Assembly (NCBI RefSeq): GCF_000372725.1 | Contig: NW_005198167.1 | Location: forward strand, 620,175 to 684,174 | Length of the DNA: 64,000 nt | DNA from: Emiliania huxleyi CCMP1516 | Taxonomy: Eukaryota; Haptophyta; Isochrysidales; Noelaerhabdaceae | Reading direction: 5' to 3' | Shown here: positions 10,601 to 20,425 of the stretch, piece after piece | How the letters are laid out: each line of letters starts with the position of its first letter | Numbering within the stretch: position 1 is the first letter of the stretch | The notes under the pieces: model-generated | What the model was told of the DNA's origin: nothing | Database searches by the model: none | Seen by the model: only the letters and a program-made list of their open reading frames with translations | Translations under genes and position numbers: made by a program

Positions 10601-12019
10601 CTCACGATACCGACCACCACGCCGCTCGGCCGCGCGCCGCCGCCGCCGCCGCGCATCGCCGGCTCAGCGGTGTCGGCCCCCATCTCTGGCACCACCTGCG
10701 CGCCATCGAGCCGGTCCGTCTGCACCAAATCGTCGTCGTCCTCCTCCTCCTCCTCCTGGTCGCCGCCGCCCGCCGCCCCCGCCCCGTCACCACCCGCGCC
10801 GCTGCCCACCGCCGCGCCGCCGCCGCCGCGCCGCCTGCGTCCGCTCGCGTCGCGCCCGCCCAATCGCTCCGCGGAGCCCCACTGCGCGCGCGGCAGCAGC
10901 CGCACCACCACCGTGTCGCCCTCGACACCGCGGTTCATCGCCTTTTGCGGGTACGAGCCGGAGATCTGGGGAGATCTGGGGAGATCTGGGGAGATCTGGG
11001 GAGATCGCACGCGGGGCATGACTTCGAGAGAATCGCCTCTCGGCCACTCCGGGGGCGCATCTCGACTCGTCTCCACCTGCCGCGACGGGAGCAGCACGTC
11101 GGACGAGTCCTCCAGCGAGCGCACGCCGACGAAGCCGCGCGACGGGTTGTGCCGGGAGACGCGCAGCTTGCCCTGGTGCAGCTCGCCCGCCTGGATCCCG
11201 CGGGTGATCTCCGACATGGACAAGTGCGCGGCATAACGCACGCCGCCCTTGCGCCGCCCGCCGCCCTCCCCGCCGCCCTCCCCGCCGCCCTCCCCCGCCT
11301 CCTCGTCTTCCCCCGCCGCGAGCAAATCCTGCAATCGAGCCGCGTCGGGCAGCGACCGGACGTAAGCATGCACCGTCTGCGCGCGCAGGCCCTCCGCCTT
11401 GGCCTTGCGCAAGTTGTCCGCGTCGTTGGTCAGCAGCAGCACCTGCGCAGCCCCGTCCAGCTGCGCCGCGTACCACGCCGTCGCGACGCGAATGGCGCGG
11501 TCGTTGCGGTCGTTTGGCGATTCGCCGGGCTCGCGCTGCGTGTACGTCTCGCGGTGGAACTCGTTGGAGAAGACTGCGGGTGGGAAAGGCGGTGGTGGCG
11601 GCGGTGAGCGGCAGCGGTGACGCGGGCTGCTGGTGTCGCGTGTGCACAGCGTGGGGGCGAGGGCCAGAGGACGCACCGATGAACCGGCGCGACGCGTCGT
11701 CGATGAGCGCGCGCAGCCGCTTGTGCACGCTCACCTTGTTGTGTCGGACCTCGTCAACGACCGTCTGCAGCACGATGACGTCGCGCACACTGGCCCTCTC
11801 GAGCAGGTCAATCTGGTGCAGCACCACGTTCGTGTCAAGCACGATGTAGGTGCTGCCCAGGAGCCGCGGCTCGAGCGAGAGGTCATCGAGGTGCGGCGAG
11901 CCTGTCGGAAGGTCGTCGCGGAGGTAGAGCTGCCTCACAAAGGTGCGGACCTGGCCGCGGCGCGTCCGCTTGACGAAGACGCGGTTCACGGCTCCGAGGG
12001 ACTGGCCGACCGAGGACAT
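7650..12019 (-). CDS. DIS3: DIS3/RRP44 exosome ribonuclease
   Basis: This is the catalytic 3'-5' exoribonuclease and endonuclease of the RNA exosome. The ATG at 12019 opens [15 protein letters not shown], followed by the PIN endonuclease domain ([14 protein letters not shown]; later [16 protein letters not shown]). Cold-shock-like OB segments follow ([17 protein letters not shown]). The RNB domain carries its catalytic acidic motif [14 protein letters not shown] and then [31 protein letters not shown] and [20 protein letters not shown]. The C-terminal S1 region ends [16 protein letters not shown] and stops at 7650-7652. At least eight exons are needed. The first are 12019-11677 and 11573-11077, and the third starts at 10941. 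Introns contain poly-G/C runs and 10-11-bp tandem repeats. Family identity is very secure; the middle exon borders (about 10620-9560) were not all fixed. Confidence 0.93.
10464..10534. repeat. 11-bp tandem repeat inside a DIS3 intron
   Basis: The unit TCTCGGAAGAG is repeated about five times and then decays into related units (CTCGGGAGTG). It lies in the intron after the third DIS3 exon. Another intron of the same gene carries four 10-bp GAGATCTGGG units at 10964-11004. Confidence 0.9.
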
Positions 12020-12342
12020 TGGGGAAGCCTGGGGCGGCAGGCTGAGGCAGGCGCGAGGCAGGCTGAGGCAGGCGCGAGGCAGGCGCGCTGGGGTTGATGC
12101 TTCGAAAGAAACAGCTAAGCTCAACGACAACGCCACTTGGCTTAGATCTAACCTTGGGCCGATGGTGCGCGGCCAGCGAGTCCTGGTGGAGCCGAGCTGG
12201 AGTAACGGGCCTCATCAACCGATGGGCGTTGCCCCGGACGTCCCAATTTTGTTCGTCAGCGTCGCACACGCCAGTGCGGCGCGGGCGATGCTTAGGCCTT
12301 AGGGAGGAACGGATCGAGGGGTGGTGTGGTTGGTCCATCTGC

Positions 12343-12930
12343 ATGGACCCAGGCGCCTACGATGTTGCGGCGGACCCCCCGACGCCACGGACGGTCGGAG
12401 CCGCCGAGCTGATGGCGGGGGGAGGCCGACAGCCGGAGGTGAGGGACGGGACCACCGGACCAGCCGCCGCTGGGGGGGTGCAGGCGGAAAGGTGTGGCAG
12501 CGGGACGGCGCCAAAGAGGCAGCGACCTCTGACAGCTGACGAGCGGGGGACGACACCGGCATACCCGTGTGCACGGGCCAACTCGGCCTCGGAGGCGTAT
12601 TGCCAGTCGTGTGAGATGAGACTGGTGCAGATCGGGGAGACATTCTGCCAAGAATGCAGACCCGCCGAAGCCAGCCCCTTCAGCCGCCGCCTGGTATGCT
12701 GTGGAGCAGGCCAGGAAGTCCCGGAGGGGTATGAGCCGAAGGACGTGTCGCGTGGCACGTCTTTTGGCAACCCAGTAGCGCTACCTTACGGCACGCACAA
12801 CAGAACGGCGTATGGGACGGCAGTGGAGGCCTTTGACACGATCTGCGAGTACGTGACGGAGAACGCGGTGGGGGGGGAGGTCGCATGCGTAACGACGCTG
12901 CTAGAGATGCCTTTCGGGGCCCAGAGATAA
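12343..12930 (+). CDS. Hypothetical protein with zinc-ribbon-like cysteines
   Basis: A 195-aa frame starts at an ATG at 12343. The frame is open from 12094, inside the 5' region of the divergent DIS3 gene. Residues about 75-105 hold CARANSASEAYCQSCEMR then FCQEC, resembling a degenerate zinc ribbon (CxxC, Asn, YCxxC). The rest is Gly/Pro/Ala-rich with a C-terminal segment GTHNRTAYGTAVEAF. No family is recognised. The DIS3 start and this frame are about 320 bp apart head to head, so they may share a promoter region. It could also be a chance open frame in GC-rich DNA. Confidence 0.35.
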   Translation: MDPGAYDVAADPPTPRTVGAAELMAGGGRQPEVRDGTTGPAAAGGVQAERCGSGTAPKRQRPLTADERGTTPAYPCARANSASEAYCQSCEMRLVQIGETFCQECRPAEASPFSRRLVCCGAGQEVPEGYEPKDVSRGTSFGNPVALPYGTHNRTAYGTAVEAFDTICEYVTENAVGGEVACVTTLLEMPFGAQR

Positions 12931-13272
12931 AACTTCTGATGCCATGCGTGACCTAGTAGTGTCCCCAGCTATGGGCGTGTCCACGTTGGAGCCAGGTGTG
13001 GTGTGGGCGCGAGAATAGCTCCGCCGTTCATGGAGGCAACCGATACGAGTCGACTGGTGTGTGTCGTCGTGGTTTCGTATCAAGAATACTCACACTCACA
13101 CCGCGTGCTAGCTCCAAGGTTGGTTTCGAACAAATATTAAAAACGAGAAACCGACGTGCGACGAGTGTCATCCAGCCTATCTGTCGTCTGTGCTCTGATG
13201 TTGTGGCCCACCCAATGGACCTAGTCCCCGCCTCGCCTCATGACTCGGCTTTTTTAGCAATACCAAACAAAC

Positions 13273-14316
13273 TCATTTGTTTGTGACTCGGTGGTCGCCC
13301 TCTCGCTCTCGCCCCACGTCATACCACGCCATGCACTCCACCGCCCTGCTGCCCTGTTCGCTGCCGATCGCCACCGCTCCCAGCCGGGTCGCGCCGCCGC
13401 CCGACCCGACGGCGGCGGCGATGCGCGCCTCACGGCCGTCGCACGGAAGCGCCGAGAGCAGCTGCACCGCGAACGCGCGCGCTGGGGGCGCCTCTGCGAG
13501 GCCTAGGCTATCGCGCAATGCCGTGGAGGCGGCCTGCTCGCCCAGAATGCACGCCGCGCCCCCGTGCAGGGAGCCGATCATGTTGGCCAGCGCGGGCGAG
13601 AGCGGCGTGGAGTAATCGCAGCTGAAGGCGGCGTCTGGCAACAACGAGGAAACGCCGCCGCTAGCGCTGAGCGCAGCTAGCGGCGGGAAGAGGTCGGCTC
13701 GTCGCGTTGGCTGCAGCGGCGGCGGCGCGATCGGTCGGCTGGCGAGCCAGTTGTACGCGATCGGCTGGACGAGCGGGTAGACCGCGGGGTGGCCGCCGAG
13801 CTGGAGAAGTGACCCGAGTGCGGCCGAGCTGCCCGGAAACTTGAGGGCCTTGCAGTGGCGACCGACCGCGAGAAGATCACGCGGCTCGCCGTCGCCGCTC
13901 CAGATCTCCAGCTCGAGGTAGCCGAGGGTGCGGCCGAGCTTGAGCGGCCGCGTCACAAAGTGGAGCGCCTTGCCGGCGTCACAAAGTGCACTCCCGACGA
14001 GCCTTCCGCTGAGCGAGATGCTGACTCCGGGGCGGTGCCTGGCGTCCCAAGGCGCCATGCCTCCGTACGTGGAGATTTCGTCGTGCAGCGCGAGCGCAGT
14101 CGCAAGGCAGAGCGTGCCGTCGGCCCGCACGCTCCAATCAGGTAGAGGTAGCGAGAGGACAGACTGCTCCTTGTCGAGCTGGCGGAAGCGGAGGCCGCCG
14201 CCGTCAAGCGGAAGCGTGAGGCCGAGGAGAGTGCCAAACGAGCCGACGCGTGTCGTAGCGAGCCAGAGGGTCTCGGCAACGGCGCGGAGGCCTCGGTCAA
14301 CCATCGGGCATGCCAT
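13273..14316 (-). CDS. Double hot-dog acyl-CoA thioesterase, ACOT13/PaaI-like
   Basis: A 347-aa single-exon protein with two hot-dog domains. The first ends with TRPLKLGRTLGYLELEIW and LLAVGRHCKALKFPG, closely like the end of ACOT13/THEM2-type thioesterases (a GR-T/C-K motif after a long strand). The second contains SPALANMIGSLHGGAACILG, the PaaI-type catalytic loop with the N...G..HGG pattern. Such enzymes hydrolyse acyl-CoA thioesters; many work as dimers of single domains, which a tandem protein would mimic. The ATG at 14316 (MACPMVDRG) is chosen because upstream codons run through a simple 11-bp repeat. An in-frame ATG at 14643 would add an unconvincing hydrophobic extension. Transcription is convergent with the 12343-12930 ORF. 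Confidence 0.7.
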   Translation of the reverse strand: MACPMVDRGLRAVAETLWLATTRVGSFGTLLGLTLPLDGGGLRFRQLDKEQSVLSLPLPDWSVRADGTLCLATALALHDEISTYGGMAPWDARHRPGVSISLSGRLVGSALCDAGKALHFVTRPLKLGRTLGYLELEIWSGDGEPRDLLAVGRHCKALKFPGSSAALGSLLQLGGHPAVYPLVQPIAYNWLASRPIAPPPLQPTRRADLFPPLAALSASGGVSSLLPDAAFSCDYSTPLSPALANMIGSLHGGAACILGEQAASTALRDSLGLAEAPPARAFAVQLLSALPCDGREARIAAAVGSGGGATRLGAVAIGSEQGSRAVECMAWYDVGREREGDHRVTNK

Positions 14317-14335
14317 CGCAGCCACCTCGAAAGAG

Positions 14336-14407
14336 CAAAGTCGTTCCGGCAAGGGCCAGGCAAGGGCCAGGCAAGGGCCGGCAAGGGCCAGGAGGCAAGG
14401 GCCAGGA
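14336..14407. repeat. 11-bp tandem repeat upstream of the thioesterase
   Basis: The unit GCAAGGGCCAG recurs about five times with small changes, starting about 25 bp upstream of the chosen thioesterase start. The 11-bp period is the same as in several introns of this window. Confidence 0.85.
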
Positions 14408-14751
14408 GCCACGTCGAAATCGATCGAAAGTGTCGGCCTGGGTGCTTGGGAGTGGGCGAAAAGAACCCGGGCCGTCAGAGCCGACGAAGGTGGGGCGAAG
14501 AGGCCGCCTCCGAAGAAGAGACACCAAAAACGACTGCAGAGGCAGTGGGGCGACGCCCGGGAAGCGAGCAAGAGGCCGAACCAGACCGAAAGTTCACCCT
14601 GACGGGCGGGGGACGGGGCCCTGGGGAGCCGGGCGATGTACACATTAGGCAGTCGTGTATGTACGTGACGTGTGGTGTCGCGTCTGTGTCCACTAGCTCC
14701 GAGTATAGAGGGGGCGTTCTGCAGTTAAGGGGAAACCCGGTACACGGAGCC

Positions 14752-14932
14752 CTCTCGGAGAACCGTGTTTACTTTACGGCCCTTTCCCTGCGAACGCGCA
14801 CCCCCCCCTAGGGGTCAGGGCTCTCTAGCCCGTAGCCCGATGCCGATCATCCGGCCCGCTGGGTGCGCTTCTTAGCTCCCCGGCCCTGGATGTGAGGTTA
14901 ATGACTGCACTCCAAGTGCTCCAAGTGCTCCT
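14752..14932 (+). repeat. Dispersed repeat R2, copy 2
   Basis: A near full-length copy. It runs from CTCGGAGAACCGTGTTTACT through CATCCGGCCCGCTGGG to a tail of two CTCCAAGTG units. It has the same orientation as copy 1 and its sequence is very close, which suggests recent spread. Confidence 0.92.
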
Positions 14933-14976
14933 CAGAAGCCGTCGCCCCCACCACAGGAGCAGTCACACCACTCCCA

Positions 14977-15705
14977 CAGAAAAGAATTTTGCAAACTCTC
15001 CCTCGCACGACATTGGGCACGGGACTCCCACTGGCGCACAACACTGGCACTAACACAGGTATTACACCACGGGAGCCGCCAGCGACTCCTGCGAGGGCGG
15101 CGAGGCACTTAGCTCCGTGCACTCGACCGCCCTCGCCGCAGGCAAGCTCATTCACAATCTGCTCTGCGATGGCCGTGTGTGTGAAGAACGAAGGACTGAG
15201 ATACACTGCTTCTGCAGCCCTAGCCAATTCTTGGTGGTCCAAGTCACCTCATCGAGGTACTGGGCCCGCGTCAGCTTGTTCTGCAGCACGTTCGCCGCCT
15301 TCCAGAGGATCTCGCCGACCCCCTTCCCGAACCCACCGCGACGACTCGAACAGCAGCAGCTGCACGTCGACGTCCTTGTCCTCCCTCTGGCGTAGCGATA
15401 CTCGCCGCCGTAGGACGGTATGCGGCGGGCGCCGCCCACCACCCGTCCCTCGAACCCGTCCCCCCCTAGTATGCCAGCGACCCGTCCCCTGCCCCCTCTC
15501 GCCCTTGCTCTTCCTCTCCGCAGAAAAGAGTTTTACAACAATCAACTCTCTCACACAGCAGAAAAGAATTTTACAAACAAGCTCCCCTCTCTACGACACT
15601 AGGCACGGGACTGGCGCGCACTGGCACTGGCACTAACACAGGCACGCCGGAGAAAAGAATTTCAACCAAACTCCCCCGCACAGCACTGGGCACGGGACTG
15701 GCGAT
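14977..15705. repeat. Local repeats carrying AGAAAAGAATTTT
   Basis: Segments starting AGAAAAGAATTTTRCAAAC and running into GGCACGGGACTGGCG and CTGGCACTAACACAGG recur at about 14977, 15561 and 15651. A shorter one lies at 15523. On the minus strand the core reads AAAATTCTTTTCT, the same string found just upstream of several genes in this window. They may be copies of a promoter region left by local duplications. Confidence 0.7.
15110..15442 (-). pseudogene. Gene fragment, duplicated in inverted orientation near G6PD
   Basis: On the minus strand two segments look coding: GEILWKAANVLQNKLTRAQY (about 15325-15250) and, after a possible intron, DHQELARAAEAVYLSPSFF then EQIVNELACGEGG (15242-15120). 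The part 15110-15252 is repeated inverted at 16239-16378. I do not recognise the family. No start codon or complete frame could be built, so it is listed as a fragment. It could be an exon of an unrecognised gene. Confidence 0.4.
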
Positions 15706-15789
15706 TTACCAACCAAGGCGGTCGCACAGCACGATTCACACGACAGACCTACAAAAGGCGTTGACAAGGCGCGGGCGACGGGTTTCAGA

Positions 15790-16238
15790 AGAAAAGACAC
15801 GCAAGAGTCAAAGAGACTCAAGGCGGCGGCGGCCCCAGCACCTTATTTCTGCTTTCTGCGATTGCGAGAGAGGGAGAGAGGTAAGACGCGAGCAGCTTGT
15901 TCAAATCCTGATGGAAGATGCCCCGCGGAAGCCTTCTTTGTTTGTGTTCGGTTGCCTTCAGAAGCCAAGACACGTGCCCCTCACAGGGGGAAGGACGATA
16001 GATATGCGCAGGACAGCCTGCTGCTCTTGCTAGCACCCACTCATCATCACGGAGTCGACGAGGCGCCCCAGAGAGAGAGAGAGAGAGAGGGGCTGCCATC
16101 GCCGAAGCTGTGCCTAAGCATAACTCCCCAACCCGCAGCGGCCCAGGGGGCCATGGGGGCAGCCTGCCGGACCGCCGCCGCACGGCACTAAATACAAAGA
16201 AGATTCTTTTTCAATCACACGAGCGCGGACCACCCGAC
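15790..16238. other. Unexplained sequence between the two inverted gene fragments
   Basis: No motif-bearing ORF is seen. A short impure GA tract lies at about 16072-16090. The segment ends where the second fragment copy begins. Confidence 0.4.
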
Positions 16239-16378
16239 GAGGTGACTTGGACCACCAAGAGTTGGCTAGGGCTGCAGAAGCAGCGTATCTCTCACTCACT
16301 GGTTCTTCACACGGCCAGCATCGCAGCAGAGCAGATTGTGAATGAGCTTGCCTGCGGCGAGGGCGGTCGATGGAGCCA
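16239..16378 (+). repeat. Inverted copy of the 15110-15252 fragment
   Basis: About 140 bp match the reverse complement of 15110-15252 with roughly 10-15% differences and small indels (for example GAATGAGCTTGCCTGCGGCG is shared exactly). It abuts the 5' end of the G6PD gene. An upstream in-frame ATG of G6PD (16370) lies inside the copy. Confidence 0.85.
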
Positions 16379-16410
16379 ATTGCAAAAAGAAAAAAGCTCC
16401 CTGAACGCGC

Positions 16411-16423
16411 AAATTCTTTTTTC
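16411..16423 (+). promoter_or_regulatory. AAATTCTTTTTTC element upstream of G6PD
   Basis: This pyrimidine-rich string lies 28-40 bp before the ATG at 16451. Similar strings precede the MPC (35366), ACP (47948) and UTP14 (26331-26318, minus strand) start codons. It falls downstream of the alternative ATG at 16370, which is an argument for the later start. Function is inferred only from position. Confidence 0.4.
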
Positions 16424-16450
16424 GACCTGCCCGCCTTCCCGCGAGTCCAC

Positions 16451-19400
16451 ATGACCTTCTCGGCGTCGTGGGCCGCGCGTGCGCGGAAGCCCCCGTCCGT
16501 GCCAAAGTCCAAGTCAGAGGACAACTCCGACTCGGACGAGTCCAAGTCGGAGGCCGGCGACGAGGCGCGGGCGCACATCTCGCCGGTGCCGCCCGGACTG
16601 CTCGCGTCGGTGGTCGTGTTTGGCGCGGACGGCGACCTTGCGTCGAAGAAGATCCTGCCGACGCTCTTCAATCTCTGGCGGCGCAAGCTCGTGCCGCGCG
16701 ACCTCCTCGTCTTTGGGTGTGCCGCTCCCCACACCTCACGCTCGTCGCTGCCAACCTCCATTGCTCCCGCCTCCGCCGCCGCCGCCCTCTCGCCGCCGCG
16801 CACCCTCACCGCCGCCACCCTGACGGCCGCCGCCCTCTCAGCCGCCGCCCCCGCCGCCGCAACATGCCACCGCCGCTGAGATCACCGCTATGGCTGTGCA
16901 CGGCGTCAGGTTCGCGCGTGCGCCGATGACGACCGAGACCTTCCGCAAGCACATCTTCAAGTGCGTTTACCACCCGTCGCAGCCGCAGGGCGACCGGAAG
17001 GAGTTTCTGCAGCGCTGCCACTACCAGTCTGGCCAGTTTGACGAGCCAGAGGCGATGGAGGCGCTGCTGAGGCAACGGGAGGAGGCGGTGGCGCGGAGTG
17101 CAGGTGGTGGCGCATGACGCGTCGGCGGCGTGGCCCGTAGGCAGATCGAGGAGCAGGAGGCGGCGCGACTCGCAGCGAGGCAGCAGCCCGCAGGCAGCCG
17201 GCCACAAGCACTCCACTTTCAGGACCGGCGGCCGGCGTCGGCGTCGTTCGATGCCGTCGGCGCGGCGGCCGAGGCGGGCGTGCCGGAGGAGCAGGTGCGG
17301 CTGTACTACATGGCCGTCCCTCCCTTCCTCTACGCCTCCATCTGCGGTGCTCTCCGCTCTGGCCGCCGCGCCGACGCTGCTGCCGCCGCCGGCGCCGCCT
17401 CTGCTGGCGACTTCGCTGCGCTGTCCCTCGCCGAGGGTGCGAGCGATGCGGGCGGCGCAGAGGGCGACAAGGCTACCGCGGCCGCAAACGGATGTGGCGT
17501 CGCCGCTGGTATTGGCAACGGCGGCGGCAACGGCGGCGGTCGGGTGGTGCTGCCGATGCCGCGACTCGAGGAGCGATTTGTGCTGGAGAAGCCATTTGGC
17601 AAGGACGGCGCCTTGTGACGGCAACGGAGCGCGAGGTGGGCGCATCGGGGGACGCGTCCGCGGCACGTCCGTAGGACACGGCTTCGTGCCAGCAGATGGT
17701 GCGCGAGTTGTCGATGCTGCGGGAGGACGAGATCTTCCGAATCGATCACTACCTTGGCAAGGTGCGAGATCTTGGGAGATCCAGCCAAGATCTAGCTGAG
17801 ATCCAACTGGGGTCAAAGCCGAAACGGAGTCGAAGTCGAGCCGGGAGCAGAGACAGCGAGCGGTTTCAGGGCCGGTTTGACACTACTTCCAAGCTGCGCA
17901 TACAGACGATTGCCTCTCCCCAATTTCGCAGGAGCTGGTGATGAATCTGCTCGTGCTGCGTTTTGCCAACGTCTGCTTCCAGGGCATCTGGAACCGGCAG
18001 TACATCAAGAACGTGCAGGTCATCTTCAAGGAGGACTTCGGGACGCAGGGGCGCGTGGGCCGTTTTGACGAGCACAGACCGGTAGAGAGCTCTTCACACT
18101 CCACACGCGGCGAACAGGCGCGGCGGCTACTTTGACGAGTATGGCATCATCCGCGACGTGCTGCAGAACCATTTGCTGCAGGCGAGAGCAAGACAAGGGG
18201 GGAGAGGGGGGGGGGGGGGGAGCGGGCGAAAAACAAAAGCGGGGTGGGTGGGTAGCGCGAGCGAGAGGTGTGCGACACCTCTGCCACCAGGTGATGGCAT
18301 TGGTGGCGATGGAGCAGCCGCTCTCCTTCTCCGCCGGCGACATCCGCGCCGAGAAGCTCAAGGTGCGATCTAGCCGCGACCTAGCCGCGTTATCGCCGCG
18401 ATCAGCAGAGGTGCGACCTCGGGTGATCTCGTGTGATCTCGTGTGATCTCGGGTGACCTCGTGTGACCTCGGGTGACCTCGGGTGACCTCGTGCGACCTC
18501 GTGTGACCTCGGGTGACCTCGTGCCCGACGCCGCGCCGACAAGCGCAGGCGGGCGTGTGTTGCGCGCTGCCGGTCACGTCGGTCCGCGTCCATGACACGT
18601 CCAACACGCCCCCGTCAGGTGCTCAAGTGCGTGCAGCCGCTTACCCTCGACACGCTCTGCACCGGCCAGTACGTCCGCTGCGGCAACTCGCCCGGGTACC
18701 TCGAGGAGCCGACCGTCGTGGACAAGCAGAGCCGCACCGAGACCTTCGCCGCCGCCGTGCTGCATGTGCACAACCCTCGGTGGGAGGGCGTGCCCTTCGT
18801 GCTCAAGGTGTGCCCCCCCCCCCCACCTCGACGCCCACCCGCGCTCCATTCTGGACGCCTCGACCTCCCGCCCCCAACTTTCGGCGGCCCAGTCAACCGG
18901 CGCCTGTGCCCCTTGCCCCCCACCCAAGGCGGGCAAGGCACTCACGGACCGCAAGGCAGAGGTGCGGATCCAGTTCCACAACGTGCCAGGCGTCATCTCG
19001 GACCTCGCCAACTCGTGCCCGGGCGGGCGAGCGCCGCGCGGGGAAGATGGCGCCTCCGCGGAGTGGCGGGGCCGCCTTGAGCGGTTTCCGTGACCTCTTG
19101 CCCGCAGGCTCCCCGCCAACGAGCTCGTCGTGCGGCTGCAGCCCGAGGAGACTATCTACTGGAAGGTGCAGAACAAGGTGCCTGGTCTCGGTTTCGAGAC
19201 CAATCAGATCCGGATGGACTTGCTGTACGCCACAAAGTTTCAGCAGCGCAAGCTGCCAGAGGCGCGCGCGGCGGCGGTAGCGCTCCTCTGCGTGCAGTAG
19301 TGACGCGAGTGCCACGCCCGCGGCGTGATTGACGTAGGCGTACGAGCGGTTGCTCCTCGACGTCCTCGCGGGGCAGGTCCTTGAGTGCCCTTGCCGCACC

Positions 19401-19900
19401 GAGAGCGTGGGTGATGTCCGAGATGGCACGGGATGACCCGAAGCCCTTGTGGCGCAGTCGTCGAATTTTGTGTCCGCCGAGGAGCTCATCCATTCTTGGG
19501 CCATCTTCACGCCGGTGCTGCACCAGCTGCGCGAGGAGAAGGTGGTGCCCGAGCCATACCCATACGGGTCTCGCGGCCCGCCCGGCGCCGACGAGCTCGC
19601 TTCTCGTTTCGGCACCGCAGCCTCCAAGCCACACATTGCACGCTGCACACTCACACCGCACACCCACACTATACACCGCACCCTACCCGCGCGCTGCCTC
19701 TGGCGCCACTACGCCTTGCACTGCACGCCACAGGGATGCAGAAGTTTGGCGGCGGGCTCCACACGGCCATCGACGCGCGCGTTACCACGGCAGCCCCGAA
19801 GCGGGACGCGCCACCGACGGCGGAGGTGGCGAGCGCGATGCTCGCTCTCGAGGGCAGGCACGGGGCGCCGCGCAAGCCCTCCTCCTTCACGAACGGCTAG
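16451..19900 (+). CDS. G6PD: Glucose-6-phosphate 1-dehydrogenase
   Basis: The enzyme oxidises glucose 6-phosphate with NADP in the first step of the oxidative pentose phosphate pathway. The dinucleotide-binding motif [13 protein letters not shown] (about 16610) is followed by [10 protein letters not shown]. Exon 2 (from 16910) gives [17 protein letters not shown]. Later segments are [26 protein letters not shown], the active-site motif FRIDHYLGK (about 17737-17760), [45 protein letters not shown]-like [19 protein letters not shown], and the end [10 protein letters not shown] before TAG. Around ten introns are needed. The last begins with GC (TTTCG/GCACCG). Between the N-terminal domain and the YYMAVPP segment there is an Ala/Gln-rich insertion (17130-17290), longer than in the human enzyme. 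The start at 16451 is preferred over 16370. No plastid transit peptide is obvious, so a cytosolic enzyme is likely. Confidence 0.92.
18421..18526. repeat. 10-bp tandem repeat inside a G6PD intron
   Basis: About ten units of GTGACCTCGG/GTGATCTCGT follow in phase. A related GATC-rich stretch begins another G6PD intron at about 17760. Confidence 0.9.
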
Positions 19901-20422
19901 GAAGTCGCGCTTGGGGGTGCCGCCGGCTGCCGGTGCTGGTTGCGCACAGGGACGAGAGCGTTGGGGGTGGGGTCCAGGGAACCCAGTCCCTCGAGTCCTC
20001 GAGGACCTGGTCCGTTCATTCTTGAGGTCTCGATACACTGGCGTACGTTCGTGTCCTTGGACATTACACAAAAGTAATATATCTTTACAACACCCGGACG
20101 TGAGAACTGAGATTTAGGAGCAGCAGCCAGCAGGGACCCGGTGGAGGGACCATGTGGGAAGACACGGCTAGAGTAGTCCGGGTAGTGCTATAGTCCTCCA
20201 AGCTCCATATCGGGAGGACGACCCCGGCTAGTCGCCGACCACACCTCCACAAAGAACCCTGCACAAAGATCGCAAGGGCGCGGGGACCTGTTCCTTTTGA
20301 CCCACATCTCCTAGTAGAGGTGTTCGTTTTTATTTATTTACCCGGACGTGCTCCACCCCGCGCACGCCTCTTCCGACAGGGTGATGGATCGAGGTGATGG
20401 AAGGGTCGACGCACCCCCGGAC
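19901..20422. other. Intergenic, possible first exon of the next gene
   Basis: No domain-bearing ORF. The next gene needs an upstream start exon because its first recognisable exon is preceded by a likely acceptor (ACTAG) at 20421-20425. That exon was not identified here. Confidence 0.4.
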
Positions 20423-20425
20423 TAG

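Noticed and set aside
10564..11607. 347-aa + ORF opposite DIS3
   Set aside because: Opposite-strand shadow of the PIN and OB part of DIS3; low-complexity Arg/Ala composition and no motif.
15250..15325. Type I restriction methylase-like WKAANVLQNKL motif
   Set aside because: The resemblance is limited to about ten residues and the following sequence does not fit that family.
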